Positions 10,491 to 20,006 of a stretch of DNA of 64,000 nt are shown piece after piece. Within the stretch, counting starts at the first letter, position 1; each line of letters starts with the position of its first letter. This DNA is from Alentia gelatinosa (taxonomy: Eukaryota > Annelida > Polychaeta > Phyllodocida > Polynoidae). The notes beneath the pieces are model-generated. The model did not search any database. It saw only the letters and a list, made by a program, of their open reading frames with translations, and was not told the DNA's origin. The DNA is taken from positions 24,667,626-24,731,625 of the forward strand of contig OX465589.1 of NCBI GenBank assembly GCA_950022655.1, read 5' to 3'. The position numbers were made by a program, and so were the translations under genes.

Positions 10491-10587
10491 ATGCTGACAC
10501 AGGATTCGCAGACGGCGGGACCAGCGAAGGAAGACACCAGTTAGGGGGCGCCCGGCGTGGCAGACCCATGTTCATGTTAGTTTAGTT

Positions 10588-10928
10588 CACCCTTAAGGTG
10601 CAGAGGACCCTTATGGTCGGGCCCCGCTGTGGGGACCCTAGTGTTGCGGTTTCGGTTGGCCCTTATGGCCGGCACGTTTCTCTGCGTGCCTTTCGACTCG
10701 TTACAGGTAAGACCCCTCTGGTCGGACCCCGTTATGGGGCCCCTAGTTTTGGCCCGTCTGGCCCAGGCCCCTATGGCCGGCGTGTTTTGGGGGCAGCCCC
10801 GCGCCACTCGTTGGCCCTTATGGCAGAGGACCCCCGGTCGGGGGGTTCCTCAGGGTAGAAGGGAGGGGGGTTCTTGGACCCTTCTGGTCACCCCCGGCCC
10901 TTAAGGCCCGCGGTAGGCCCCTAAGGCA
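10588..10928 (+). repeat. Array of about ten near-palindromic 13-bp motifs, copy 1
   Basis: The motif is roughly GRCCCYTWWGGYC. Copies start at 10588, 10606, 10658, 10711, 10751, 10766, 10813, 10877, 10896 and 10916. Two related longer palindromic forms lie at about 10616-10636 and 10725-10741. Spacing is irregular, 15 to 64 bp between starts. The array lies in the non-coding stretch between the ORF3 stop and the 3' LTR. A splice-donor-like CAG/GTAAGA sits at 10707. Confidence 0.75.
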
Positions 10929-11019
10929 AGTCTCCTCCTCCGGAGTTCGGGGGGAGGGGGAGGCGCCCCCCCGGGTTTCTCGAGCCCTTTGGCCCGCCGG
11001 GGGGGTTTTAGAATAGTAC

Positions 11020-11027
11020 GGGGAGGG
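11020..11027 (+). other. Polypurine tract, copy 1
   Basis: GGGGAGGG lies immediately upstream of the 3' LTR, the expected plus-strand primer site. Confidence 0.7.
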
Positions 11028-11363
11028 TGTGGCGGTTGGATGGGCCTGGGAGAGAGGGGGCGGCCGTGCCCCGGGGCGGGGCGCTCGTGGGGTACCAGCG
11101 GGAGTCTCGGGGACTCTCGCGGGGGCCCGATACTCGGCGTGAGACGTCGTCACTCGCCGGGTATTTAAGTGAGCGCACCGCCCCGGGGCGGGCATTCTGG
11201 TTGTGCCAGCTCTGAAGCGTGGCCACCTCTCCCTGTCAGACCCATCTGAATCCCAAGGGGTTAGCTAAGGAACCGCGTTAGATAATTGTATCCGCAGGCT
11301 TGTTCAATAAAGACCACAACTTGTCCGTTGGCACTTGAATTACCGCGTCTGTTGATTATTACA
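11028..11363 (+). repeat. 3' LTR, copy 1
   Basis: 336 bp, identical by eye to the 5' LTR. AATAAA in the R region would serve as polyadenylation signal. It is followed at 11364 by the resumed TA microsatellite. Confidence 0.93.
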
Positions 11364-11390
11364 ATATATATATATATATATATATATACA

Positions 11391-11639
11391 GCTGCATTGT
11401 TAGATGTCGAGGGACAATGATCAGCTATGCAATACTGTGAAATGTATCTAGAGCAATGTAAGGATTTCACCAGGAGCCCATGTAGCTCTATTTTCAATCA
11501 CCATAAACAAATGCGTCTCTGGTGACAACACCGGTCCACGCCCAGTGCCACGACGCCCAGTCCACACAGAGGAGTCTGTCTGCAGCCACTTTTCTCCTCC
11601 ACCCCCAGCAGTGGTAGATTTACTGCTATATCAGAGGCC
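11391..11639. other. Flank of copy 1, nothing recognised
   Basis: Mixed-composition sequence after the TA run. I see no coding or repeat signature. Confidence 0.4.
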
Positions 11640-11840
11640 AATCCTTCTCATACCATGTCTATGTGGGGTGGGAATTAAAAGAACTCTCACCTTGGTAAAT
11701 GTGTAGGGGTGAGATCTTTATCTGAATTCATTACATAGGTTCGATCACCACCCATGTGGCGTAAAAGAACCTTGAGTAAGTCTGGTGAGAACCTCTAATG
11801 GTTAACTGGACGTTAAATCAAACCAACCAACCAACCGAGG
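11640..11840 (+). mobile_element. SINE-like unit with CCAA-repeat tail
   Basis: GGTTCGATCACC near 11739 resembles the tRNA B box (GGTTCGANTCC), and the unit ends in a CCAA tandem repeat at about 11820-11836 after GTTAAATCAAA, a tail style seen in invertebrate SINEs. I could not identify a clear A box, so this is tentative. Confidence 0.4.
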
Positions 11841-11959
11841 AGAACCTGACTGACCCCAGGGGTTAGACTGGCTTCGGTCGCTGTCCCCCTCCACCTACCC
11901 CACCCCTCCTCGCTGTGATACAGCTGCTGGTAGGGTAGACTGCGTTTTGTTGCTGGGGG

Positions 11960-12360
11960 ATGAGCGGAGTCAGGGTCTAGATGTGTCTAAACATCGATTA
12001 ACCATTCCTATGACTATTGTTATAATACCTAGTACATAGGATGCTGAATTTGATTGTAACATTTTTAAATGGCATAACCAGACGCGATCTGGCCTAGATT
12101 GAAAATCATATGTAATGCTTGAATCTATTGTCATTAAACAAATAATAAATAGGAAAAAATCTGTGGGATTCTTGTGGTTGCTGTTTATTTTCACTGTGCT
12201 GTCTAGCAAGTGTATTTCTTCTTCTGAGTGCTCCACCGTGAATTTGTGTTGTCTTCTCTATCCATTGTACCAAGGAGGCTCTCCCCAGCGTCCAGATGAA
12301 GAATATTTCATCAATATACGTCCACCAAGTGTGTGGTTCGGGTGTAAATTCCAATGCACA
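11960..12360 (-). pseudogene. Penelope-like element RT fragment
   Basis: The minus strand encodes WWTYIDEIFFIWTLG (about 12320) and, after a frameshift, EHSEEEIHLLDSTVKIN (about 12200-12230). Both match the pattern of Penelope-like RT around the catalytic YIDD and the following FLD block. The second catalytic Asp is Glu here, and the frame is broken, so it is dead. The plus-strand ORF at 12115-12522, with a hydrophobic start, overlaps it and is probably a shadow. Confidence 0.65.
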
Positions 12361-12516
12361 TTTACCGATTTTGGAACATCAATTTACCTTTGTCGGCAAC
12401 AAAGGAACGGCACTTTGTATCTTGAACGGTACTTTGACCCTTGCCTAGCTGCCCCGCATCTACCGACTACCGTTAGGATTCACATCGATGTTCCGAAATC
12501 GGTAGATGTGCATTGG
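12351..12516. repeat. Short inverted repeat, 30-bp arms
   Basis: 12351-12380 and 12487-12516 are reverse complements with two mismatches (CCAATGCACAT...GGAACATC). It may be a tiny non-autonomous element or a hairpin. Confidence 0.7.
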
Positions 12517-12672
12517 GCTTAAGGGGTTTTCCTATAGTATCTCCATGAATAAATTTGCATACTATGGGGCCAGTCTGGTGCCCATCGCGGTGCTGCTTAT
12601 AGTTACATAGATGTGACTGCTATCTGTAGGTTCCCCTTGGATAACTCTGGATCTCCAACTCACTGATTTTAA

Positions 12673-13730
12673 GGCCCGGCCCCACTGGTGCGACGGATTC
12701 ATCGCAACTCAATAAAAAGTCATAAACGGCCGGCGAGGGTCATAAAAATGGCGCCGCTCGTCGCATCGCACAAAATCACTCCGGTGAGGCCTGGGCCCTG
12801 TTTTTCAGTCACGATATCCTCTTTGTAAGATATCTTACAGCTGTCAGTGTACTATAGATAAGACATCTTTGGAGATTGGCCAACGATTGCCCGTCAAGAG
12901 CACTTAGGCTGCAGTCAGGTGTACTATAGACAAGACATCTTTAGGGTCACGTGGTTCCAAATGTCTTCCAAAGTGTCTTAGACCTAAGACATCTATGGAC
13001 ATGTCGTACAGAATGCGCAACTTCACTTGCCGTAGGAATTAAGCAATGAAATTTTAACACGAGTAAGGTATACATATAACCTATCATCGTACCAAATATG
13101 AAGTAAAACGGCCGCACCGTTATGAAGTTATCGGCGTGTGAAATTCGTCATACCAAATGTTGCTCTATCAGTGATCTAATTTATGCGGCGACCTTGACAT
13201 CGACTGTGCTTATGTCACTCTCCCAGCAGAGATTTCGCGCGCTATACCGCGGAAGATCTGCTAGGAGAGTGCGTGTACGATATCCGATCGAAAGCTCAAT
13301 GTTTCATATTCAAACGCCGATAACTTCAAAACTATACGGCCGTTCTTCTTCATATTTGGTACGATTATAGGCTATATGTATCCCGTACTCGTGTTAAAGT
13401 TTCATTGCTTAATTCGTATTAGAAGCACAGAAAATCCTCTATATACGCACAGTGAGGTTTGATAGAACCTGAGACAGTTCTATACTTGAGACACTTTTAG
13501 CGGCGATCGAGCGCGCCGCACTGAGACCGTGTCTATAGCACACCCGCCATTTTGTGTCTTCCAAACAGTCTTCCAATCGCAGAGATGTCTTAAGGAATCG
13601 TTGGCCGATTATGTCGTGACTAAAAAACAGGGCCCAGGCTTGCGCGTGTGTGCGATCTTGTGCGATGCGACGGATCCGTCGCATCGCACATCCTGAAATG
13701 TTCATGATATGCGATGAATCAATCGCACAT
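12673..13730. mobile_element. Foldback element family B, copy 1, split by a family A insertion
   Basis: It begins GGCCCGGCCCCACTGGTGCG and is full of ATCGCA/TGCGAT words, like family B copies at 15404 and 16938. Family A copy 1 (12793-13635) interrupts it, after which TGCGAT-rich sequence resumes to about 13730. The right end is eroded. Confidence 0.6.
12793..13635. mobile_element. Foldback element family A, copy 1
   Basis: Its ends are GGGCCCTGTTTTTCAGTCAC and GTGACTAAAAAACAGGGCCC. Inside is a large imperfect palindrome: AATTAAGCAATGAAATTTT...GAAGTTATCGGCG on the left and its complement on the right. No coding capacity, so it is non-autonomous. I could not fix a target duplication. Confidence 0.8.
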
Positions 13731-14065
13731 GTATGGAGTACTTCCTATATTTTGAAGATAATGTAGAAGATACCCACGAATTCCCAATAAAGAACAGTAG
13801 GAGAATGAGGCACCCCACAATGTTGATGATGTATGGTCATATAACGAGTGTATCTCAAGGTTATTAACTACATATATATCACATATATCATATGATTCAT
13901 TTTATAAATCCGTATTTCTAACCTACCCTCAAATATTAGGGTTATAGCACATACACACATTTATACTACTAATGTATGTAGGTATATATTTATGTAGGAA
14001 TGTATATGTAGCGCATCCCCTAGTCACTGAAAGTGTCTTACCACTTTTCGTGATCTACAGCCAAC
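13731..14065. other. AT-rich spacer
   Basis: Low-complexity AT-rich sequence with ATATATCA-type words; no gene or repeat family recognised. Confidence 0.4.
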
Positions 14066-14900
14066 CAGGGGGCTGTTTCACTAGGAGTGACAAGTCTCGC
14101 TGTTGGCAACAGTGGCAGCAAAGCAGCAGTTTGCGTTTCATTAGAAGGTGCAGTCAAGCGTGAGCGGCACTTGGGATACAAGCGGCACCAACAGTGGCAG
14201 AACCCGTTTCATCAGTGCAGAGAGTCTCGCTGTTAGTGCCGCTGTGGAGCTGCAGTAAGCGAGAGGCTCTACCCTCTCGCTTGTTACATTTATAGAATAT
14301 TCTCACCCACTTCCCGTGAGAATTAAGCAATGAAATTTTTACCCGAGTAAGGTATACATATATCCTATAATCGTACCAGATATGAAGAAAATCGATCAAG
14401 CCGTTTTAAAGTTATCGGCATTTGAATCTTTTACTCCCTCCGTGCGTTTGCGTTGATCGCTGTTCTTTTTCACTCCCACCGAAGTGCGGCGGGGTTTCGG
14501 CTGTTCTTTTTGTCCCCCCCCCGTAGGCCGGCAGGAAGTGCAGTATTTCCTATTACAACATTTAAACGCCGATAACTTGGGAACGGCTTGGCCGATTTTC
14601 TTCATATTTAGTACGATTATAGGTTATATATATATCTTACTCGGGTAAAAATTCCATTGCTTAGTTCCTATAGTAAGGGGTGAAATCCCATGTCATACCG
14701 GCCCGTTGACAAATAAATTCAAATGTCAAACGCATGTGCATAGCGAGAGCTGTGCCAACAGTGAGAGCTAGTCCCACCTCAACAGCGAGAGCACTGATGA
14801 AACGCGAATTTGGGCTTGTCACTGTTGGTGCCACTGTTGGAGCCACTGTTCCAGTCCTACCTCTCGCTTTGACCCCCCTACTAGTGAAACAGCTCCCAGG
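14066..14900. mobile_element. Foldback element family C with a family A core
   Basis: Outer ends are GGGGGCTGTTTCACTAGGAG and CTACTAGTGAAACAGCTCCC. Subterminal parts contain repeated short words such as CTCGCTGTTGG and its complement. The centre (about 14310-14680) carries the same palindromic module as family A: AATTAAGCAATGAAATTTTT...GAAGAAAATCG and its complement. The two families thus share a core but not their ends. Confidence 0.75.
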
Positions 14901-15012
14901 GGTTCCGAGACTCAGTCGCTACCCTGTACTTACCGTGCCAGTACAGGTGGGTTCGGCTTTACCTGCTGGAAAGGGCAGGGAGATGCAGAATCTACTACCT
15001 ACCGCTTAACTA

Positions 15013-15385
15013 TGAAGACAAAACCAGACTCCGGACTGTTTCAGTGTACCAAGCTTTATTCAGGTACTTCTATTACAATAGGTTGGTGCTTCGGGGCACC
15101 AACTAGCGCGGGAAGAGATACGGGTCTCTTCAACGTTGAAAGGTGTTCAATGCAACCTTACCAACACATGAGGCTCCAGGCTTTCACTCTGTAGAGAGGC
15201 ACCGCGAGAAGTCCTGTCAACCTGCAGTGGACTCAGCCTTATATAGTGACTGAGTTACGTAATGCAGGTGACCCCGTAGCATTTACATACCACGGGTCCA
15301 CCAGCCTTACCGCACGGCAGGGATCGGCACTCGTGCCACCTAGCGCGATGTGAAACAACGCTGCTCGACTACCCTGACCCCTACA
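15013..15385 (-). mobile_element. Putative solo LTR
   Basis: Read on the minus strand, 373 bp run from TGTAGGGGTC to GTCTTCA, with a TATA box TATATAAGG (about 15240), a TTACGTAA palindrome upstream of it (15252-15259) and AATAAAGC (about 15060) near the end. This is the U3-R-U5 layout of an LTR. No partner LTR was seen, no clear target duplication was found, and the sequence beyond the end has no obvious primer site. Confidence 0.5.
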
Positions 15386-15403
15386 TATATATATATATAT
15401 ATT

Positions 15404-15578
15404 CTGGTGTCCCAAGGGGTGCGACGATTCAATCGCACCAGTAGGGCATACCCTGTACTTTTCCTGCGATTGAGTGCCACAAATCCGTCGCATTTGGGGT
15501 AATAAAATTGGTCGAAGGGGCAGTTATGGTCCCATAAAATGTGTGCGACAATCGCATCGCATCAGTGGGGCTGGGCCT
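15404..15578. mobile_element. Foldback element family B, copy 2
   Basis: 175 bp with GCGACGATTCAATCGCACCA near the left end and ATCGCATCAGTGGGGCTGGGCC at the right; it lies after a TA microsatellite at 15385-15402. No coding capacity. Confidence 0.6.
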
Positions 15579-16937
15579 TTAATGACAGATGGATCAACTT
15601 ATATACAGACAGCAGTAATTGGTCGCACGACCATTTTTTCTTTCTGCCTCAATATATCATTTAGTGAGTTTGCTCTTTTCTTACACAAAGCGGCTTATTA
15701 TGGGGCATTATATACAACAATTATTGATATTTATAAAAAAATCAAATAACAAGCAAACAAACAATGACACTTTGACTGACAGTGTGTAATTATCCTCCAC
15801 ATACAAAAAAATCACTGATCAATAGTAGCAAGTGAGACCAACCACGAAGTTGTAGTCCTCCTCATCTTATTTTGGAAGGCCAAGTTGTAGCCTCAAAACC
15901 TTATAGCTTAAGCACTAAGCCATGTTCTTACCAGCATCCGGCATGCGGAAATGCTGTATTGAGCAATGGCATCTGCCATATCAACCACTTTGACTCCCAT
16001 TGATAACAGGCCCCAGGCTTCTAGACTTGCATGCAGGCATTGAAGTTGATCGGCTTCTGTGTTGTCTGGCCACTTACTTCTTTTATTTCCTTGACATGGG
16101 AGACACCTTCACCCTGAGGTGAAGCTTTCTAAGTTCTGCTATTTCGTAGTTATTGAATATCCTTGATGCCACGTCGTGAGTGAGTTGTCCTATATGGTGG
16201 GCAAGCCTGCGCAGAACCTCCAGGCTTATATCCGGGTCCAACACTCAGGAAATAGATACAGCATTTATTTAAAATTAAAGTTCATCTAGTCTTTGATATC
16301 AGAATACCGCAGGATTGATTTTCATCTTGATTTCGAAGTCGCCGATTTTTGCCGTGAGGCCGCTAACACGACACTGCAGACTCGCTTCCAGTCCCCCTCA
16401 TCTTATTTTGGAAGGCCAATGAGAAGAAAAAGTTCGTTCTTTGGAGGGTGGCTCAGCGTTGTAAGTCTTTGCGAATCCGTCCCCAGCGATCACCTCTTGT
16501 TCTCCGTCCTGGCTTCTTTGATCTTAGGCCTTATGTCGATGATACTCTGAGGGGATTACCTCCTCCATCTTGCCTCCTTTGGCCGCCATTACCCTCTGCC
16601 GTGCCCTCCTGACTATGGCACGCAGGATTTCAGCTGCCAATAAGAACCCCCCCAATCGTCCGACAAAGGGGGGGACACATGTCAAGGATTCTTTTGTGCA
16701 GTTTTTACATTCCACGCAGACAATAAACTGTCACTTTCAGTGTCTGCTGTTACTTAATAGCATTTGGTAAGCAAGCTGTGAAAACAGCTGTCTGTGGCTG
16801 TGAATGTCATTTGGAATAAGGAAAAATGAGTGGAAATATTGTTCACATGTAGTTCATTATCTTCGTTTTACACATAGAATTTTTTTTTATACGAAATAGG
16901 GTAAATGTATGCTGTTGGCAGAATTCTTTTTACACAA
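15579..16937. other. Non-repetitive stretch with weak coding-like fragments
   Basis: The minus strand carries two short coding-like runs: about 16240-16095, ending in a stop after SPMSRK, and about 16080-15925, followed by a donor-like GTAAGA. They are in different frames and I do not recognise the protein. They might be exons or a decayed gene. A 24-bp block CCTCATCTTATTTTGGAAGG... occurs twice (about 15860 and 16397). Nothing else was recognised. Confidence 0.3.
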
Positions 16938-17110
16938 GTGGTGCTAGACGAATCCATCGCATCAGTGGGGCATACCCTGGAATTTTCTTGCGATTGAGTG
17001 CGATGAATCCATGACAGTAGGGGTCATAAACGAGGGGATGTTTATGGGGCCATAAAACACGTGCGACGATCGCATCGGACGATCGAATCGGACCAGTGGG
17101 GCCGGGCCTG
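16938..17110. mobile_element. Foldback element family B, copy 3
   Basis: Contains ATCCATCGCATCAGTGGGGC on the left and GACCAGTGGGGCCGGGCCTG on the right; about 173 bp, no coding capacity. It abuts family A copy 2 with only a few bases between. Confidence 0.6.
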
Positions 17111-17114
17111 TCCA

Positions 17115-17946
17115 GGGCCCTGTTTTTTAGTCACGATATTCGTAACTTACGACACGTATCTGCCGTCAGTGTGCTAGAGAGCTACGATCATAGAGTGGGT
17201 ACGACACTAAGTGAAGATACGACACTTAGGGAGCTAAAAGGTGTGCTATAGTCACGACAGTCGGTGGCCAATGGAGCGGAAACGGGGGCTATAAGTGTCG
17301 TATCTCTAAGACCACTCTGGACTTGTCGTACCAAACGCGGAACTTCACTTCCTGTCGGAATTAAGCGATAAAATTTGAACACGAGTAAGGTATACATATA
17401 ACCTAAAATCGTACCACATATGAAGAAAATCGCCCGCACCGTTATGAAGATTTCGGCGTTTGAATTTTGTCGTGGCAAACGCTGCTTTGGTGGCCAGTGT
17501 AGCTCTACTCTCACTCTGCGCTTACTTCAATCTCCCAGCAGAGATTATGCACGCTATACAGCGAAAGACCTGTTAGGAGAGTGTGTGTACGATATCCGAT
17601 CGATAGCTCAATGTTTCATATTCAAACCCCGATAAGTTCAGAACGACACGGCCGTTCTTCTTCATATTTGGTACGATTATAGGTTATATGTATCCTTTAC
17701 TCGTGTTAAAATTTCATTGCTTAATTCGTAGGGGAAGCACAGAAAATACACAGTGACGTATTATAGAACCTAAGACAGTTCTATACTTGTCTTAACTTCC
17801 GATACATCTTGCCAAGATAGTTCGATTCAACTTATGACCGTGTCTATAGCACACCCGCCATCTTGTGTCTTGAAAACATGCGTAAAATCTTGATCCGATC
17901 TCAGCCGATCGTAGACTTGCGATGTCGTGACTAAAAAACAGGGCCC
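17115..17946. mobile_element. Foldback element family A, copy 2
   Basis: Ends GGGCCCTGTTTTTTAGTCAC and GTGACTAAAAAACAGGGCCC, 832 bp, with the family's internal palindrome around 17350-17720. Subterminal parts hold many TACGACACT words. Non-coding. Confidence 0.85.
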
Positions 17947-17947
17947 T

Positions 17948-18240
17948 GGGCCCTGTTTTTAGTCATGACATTCGTAACTTACGACACGTGTCTGCCGTCA
18001 GTGTGCTAGAGAGCTACGATCGTAGAGCGGGTACGACACTTAGTGAAGATACGACATTTAGGAAGCCAAAAGGTGTGCTATAGTCACGACAGTCGGTGGC
18101 CAATGGAGCGAAAACAGGGGCCATAAGTGTTGTATTTCTAAGACCACTCTGGACATGTCATACCGAATGCGCAACTTCACTACCCTTTGGAATTAAGTGA
18201 TGAAATTTTAACACGGGTAAGGTATACATATAACCTATAA
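17948..18240. mobile_element. Foldback element family A, copy 3, truncated
   Basis: It starts with the same GGGCCCTGTTTTTAGTCATG end one base after copy 2 and runs parallel to the left half of copy 2 until GGTATACATATAACCTATAA, where it stops abruptly at unrelated sequence. Confidence 0.8.
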
Positions 18241-18489
18241 TTATGACGAAGAGGCTTTGCTGGAGTTGAAAATTTATTATTTGAAATATCAAACGACAAT
18301 TAGTATCATAACTTGATACGTGGTTGTAAATTTTCAGATTGAACATTGAGATTTTATACATGTGATTACAGTGTCCCTGTAATAAAAGTTCAATTGTTGA
18401 GAAACAACATGAGAGTTATTATATATCTGATTACAGTGTTACTGTAATAAAAGTTAGTTTTTGAGAAACAACATGATATTAATATGAAT
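18241..18489. repeat. Sequence with a two-copy tandem repeat of about 63 bp
   Basis: The block ACAGTGT...CTGTAATAAAAGTT...TTGAGAAACAACATGA occurs at about 18368 and again at about 18434. It joins truncated family A copy 3 to the recombinase remnant and may be the terminal region of that element. Confidence 0.6.
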
Positions 18490-19140
18490 TCCAAAGGGAA
18501 TTGAGGCATGTGAGGCATGACAGCTCTTATGCCAGACTTATATTCCGAGAGGGGGACGACGTCCCTCTCAGATATATATGGCGTCATGCCAGATGGGGTC
18601 GACCAGGACCCGTGTCATTGGACCTCCCCCATAGGGGTCCCCATAGTAAGTGCGTCATGCACAGCGCCCCGCCTAACCCCATGAAGGGTCGCCCTGGAGC
18701 CCTCGGGTCCGTGAGGGGCCAGAGCTAGGCACATCGCGGAAGCGATGGCCCTGGCAGAGAGGGGGAGGCTGTTCTGTAGGCGAAAAGCTGGTGCCGAGGA
18801 GATATAAGGGCGAGTGGCCGCGTAGTCCTGGTAAGCGCGGACTGCCACAACGATGGATCCGCCAAGCGCGGGATGGAGTATCGGAAAGGTTGTCTGGATG
18901 AGTGACGGGTCTTGGTCGACCGTACTGTGATGAGCATCGTAGCCGGGGTGACGATGATGTCAGAGTCTGTGAGGATGTGAGGCCCCCCCAGGAGGCTGAG
19001 GAGGGGGAAACCACGTTGGAGGCTCTCAAAAATGTATAAAACGTCGTGAGGAGGGCAGCCCGGAGGACCATCGCGGAAGGGCCTTCCCCGGCGCCCGAGT
19101 CGCTACAGCAACTGCAAGCTGAAGCCACCGGCACAGCGCC
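18490..19140 (-). pseudogene. Decayed tyrosine recombinase of a DIRS/Ngaro-type retrotransposon
   Basis: Minus-strand reading gives LLTTFYTFLRASNVVSPS, the box holding the first catalytic Arg of retrotransposon tyrosine recombinases. After a frameshift it gives ITVRSTKTRHSSRQPF, the conserved strand with the catalytic-site Lys region. Further frames carry eroded C-terminal sequence. At least two frameshifts are needed, so it is inactive. It is related in type to the near-intact enzyme at 62519-63367 but clearly more decayed and of another subfamily. Confidence 0.6.
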
Positions 19141-20006
19141 CGCTGTGGCTTCGCGGGTGCTTACACGCAGGTCCGCGCTTGCGATGACACTTGTGGCGCC
19201 ACCTTGCGTAGAAGATGTCGCACCGCTCTGGCGTGCAGCGTGGCAGGCCGCCGGGCTGGGAGGACAACTCTATAACTCGATCATTAATACATGAAACATT
19301 CGCCAAAGGGCGAAACACGTCGACAAAAGCGTCCTTGTCCGCCAACGGGCGTCCTACGCTTCGACTATGGCTCCGTTGTGCCAACAGGCAACCGGCCAAA
19401 GGGCCTTCAGAGCAAACAACATTCCCAACTCCTACGCGAGGATTCGGGGGGGGGAGAGTGAGCGAGCGCGGCTGGGTGGGACCGGCCTACTGGCGAAAGA
19501 ACTGGGCCCTTGCGGGTATAGCCTGGTGGTCGGCCCTTTGTAGGCCTATGATATCCTTTTCTAATTATATTATGAGATTTTATGGAAATGATGATAATTA
19601 TGTGTGTACACGGAGGCAGAAGCATGCATCATAAAATGCCATGCTGCTCCTACTACACATATTTCTGATCAATTATATTTTTGGCATGGTACAGAGGCAT
19701 TTTTTGATATTTGAAAGCTACAAAAAATATGTTGTAAATCTTGAGTTGCAGTGCCGTCAGTGGCGCATGAGAAAGGTGTGGAGTGAGGTTACAGCCGTTG
19801 ACGCTAGGTGGCGCCTTGACCCTTCATAGGCAAATATACTCAGTGTATTTCTGAGATTATATACATATAAATATAGATAGATAGATAGATAATATACGAT
19901 ACAATCAACCGCTGGTAAAGAAAAAAAAGTCTTGTGTTTGTGTCTAAGACTGTTTCTGCCTCCCTACGGTGGTGGGGCCACTGATCCTACGAACGCCGCG
20001 ACATCT
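19141..20006. other. Spacer with a GATA microsatellite
   Basis: A TAGA/GATA tandem run lies at about 19873-19893. Up to about 19540 the sequence is GC-rich and may belong to the neighbouring recombinase element. No gene recognised. Confidence 0.4.

Larger units (their letters stand above)
8327..10544 (+). pseudogene. ORF3 zinc-finger protein, copy 1, frameshifted
   Basis: This sits where gypsy-type elements carry env, but no signal peptide or membrane segment is visible. The ATG at 8327 has G at +4. Two C2H2 zinc fingers lie within the first 65 residues (CATC...HRESKH and CPVC...HLERH). A long Pro/Ser/Thr/Asp-rich, probably disordered middle follows, then a more ordered C-terminal block of about 110 residues that I do not recognise. 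In this copy the G run at 8655-8664 has ten G, copy 2 has nine, and the frame breaks there; the rest is open from about 8673. The exon seems to end at 10172 with GTAAGT, and a second exon at 10491-10544 adds 17 codons and a stop. Copy 2 carries the unbroken version. The break could be a homopolymer sequencing error. Function unknown; nucleic-acid binding is likely from the fingers. Confidence 0.75.
2361..11363 (+). mobile_element. Ty3/gypsy-type LTR retrotransposon, copy 1, 9003 bp
   Basis: A full-length element with identical 336-bp LTRs (2361-2696 and 11028-11363) that begin TGTGGCGG and end TTACA. Order inside: tRNA-Leu-type primer binding site, gag, pol (protease, RT, RNase H, integrase), a zinc-finger ORF, a 3' motif array and a polypurine tract. 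Integrase downstream of RNase H places it in the Ty3/gypsy group (established rule). It differs from copy 2 by two coding substitutions that I could see and by single-base changes in three G/C homopolymers. It is strikingly GC-rich and CpG-rich compared with its surroundings. Identical LTRs imply a recent insertion. Confidence 0.95.

Noticed and set aside
10258..10575. ORFs with poly-Lys or poly-Phe runs (also 21611-21970)
   Set aside because: They are translations of the A38 tract within the candidate intron.
12115..12522. 135-codon ORF with hydrophobic N-terminus, secreted protein candidate
   Set aside because: Antisense to a Penelope-like RT fragment and overlapping an inverted repeat; the Cys pattern matches no family that I know.
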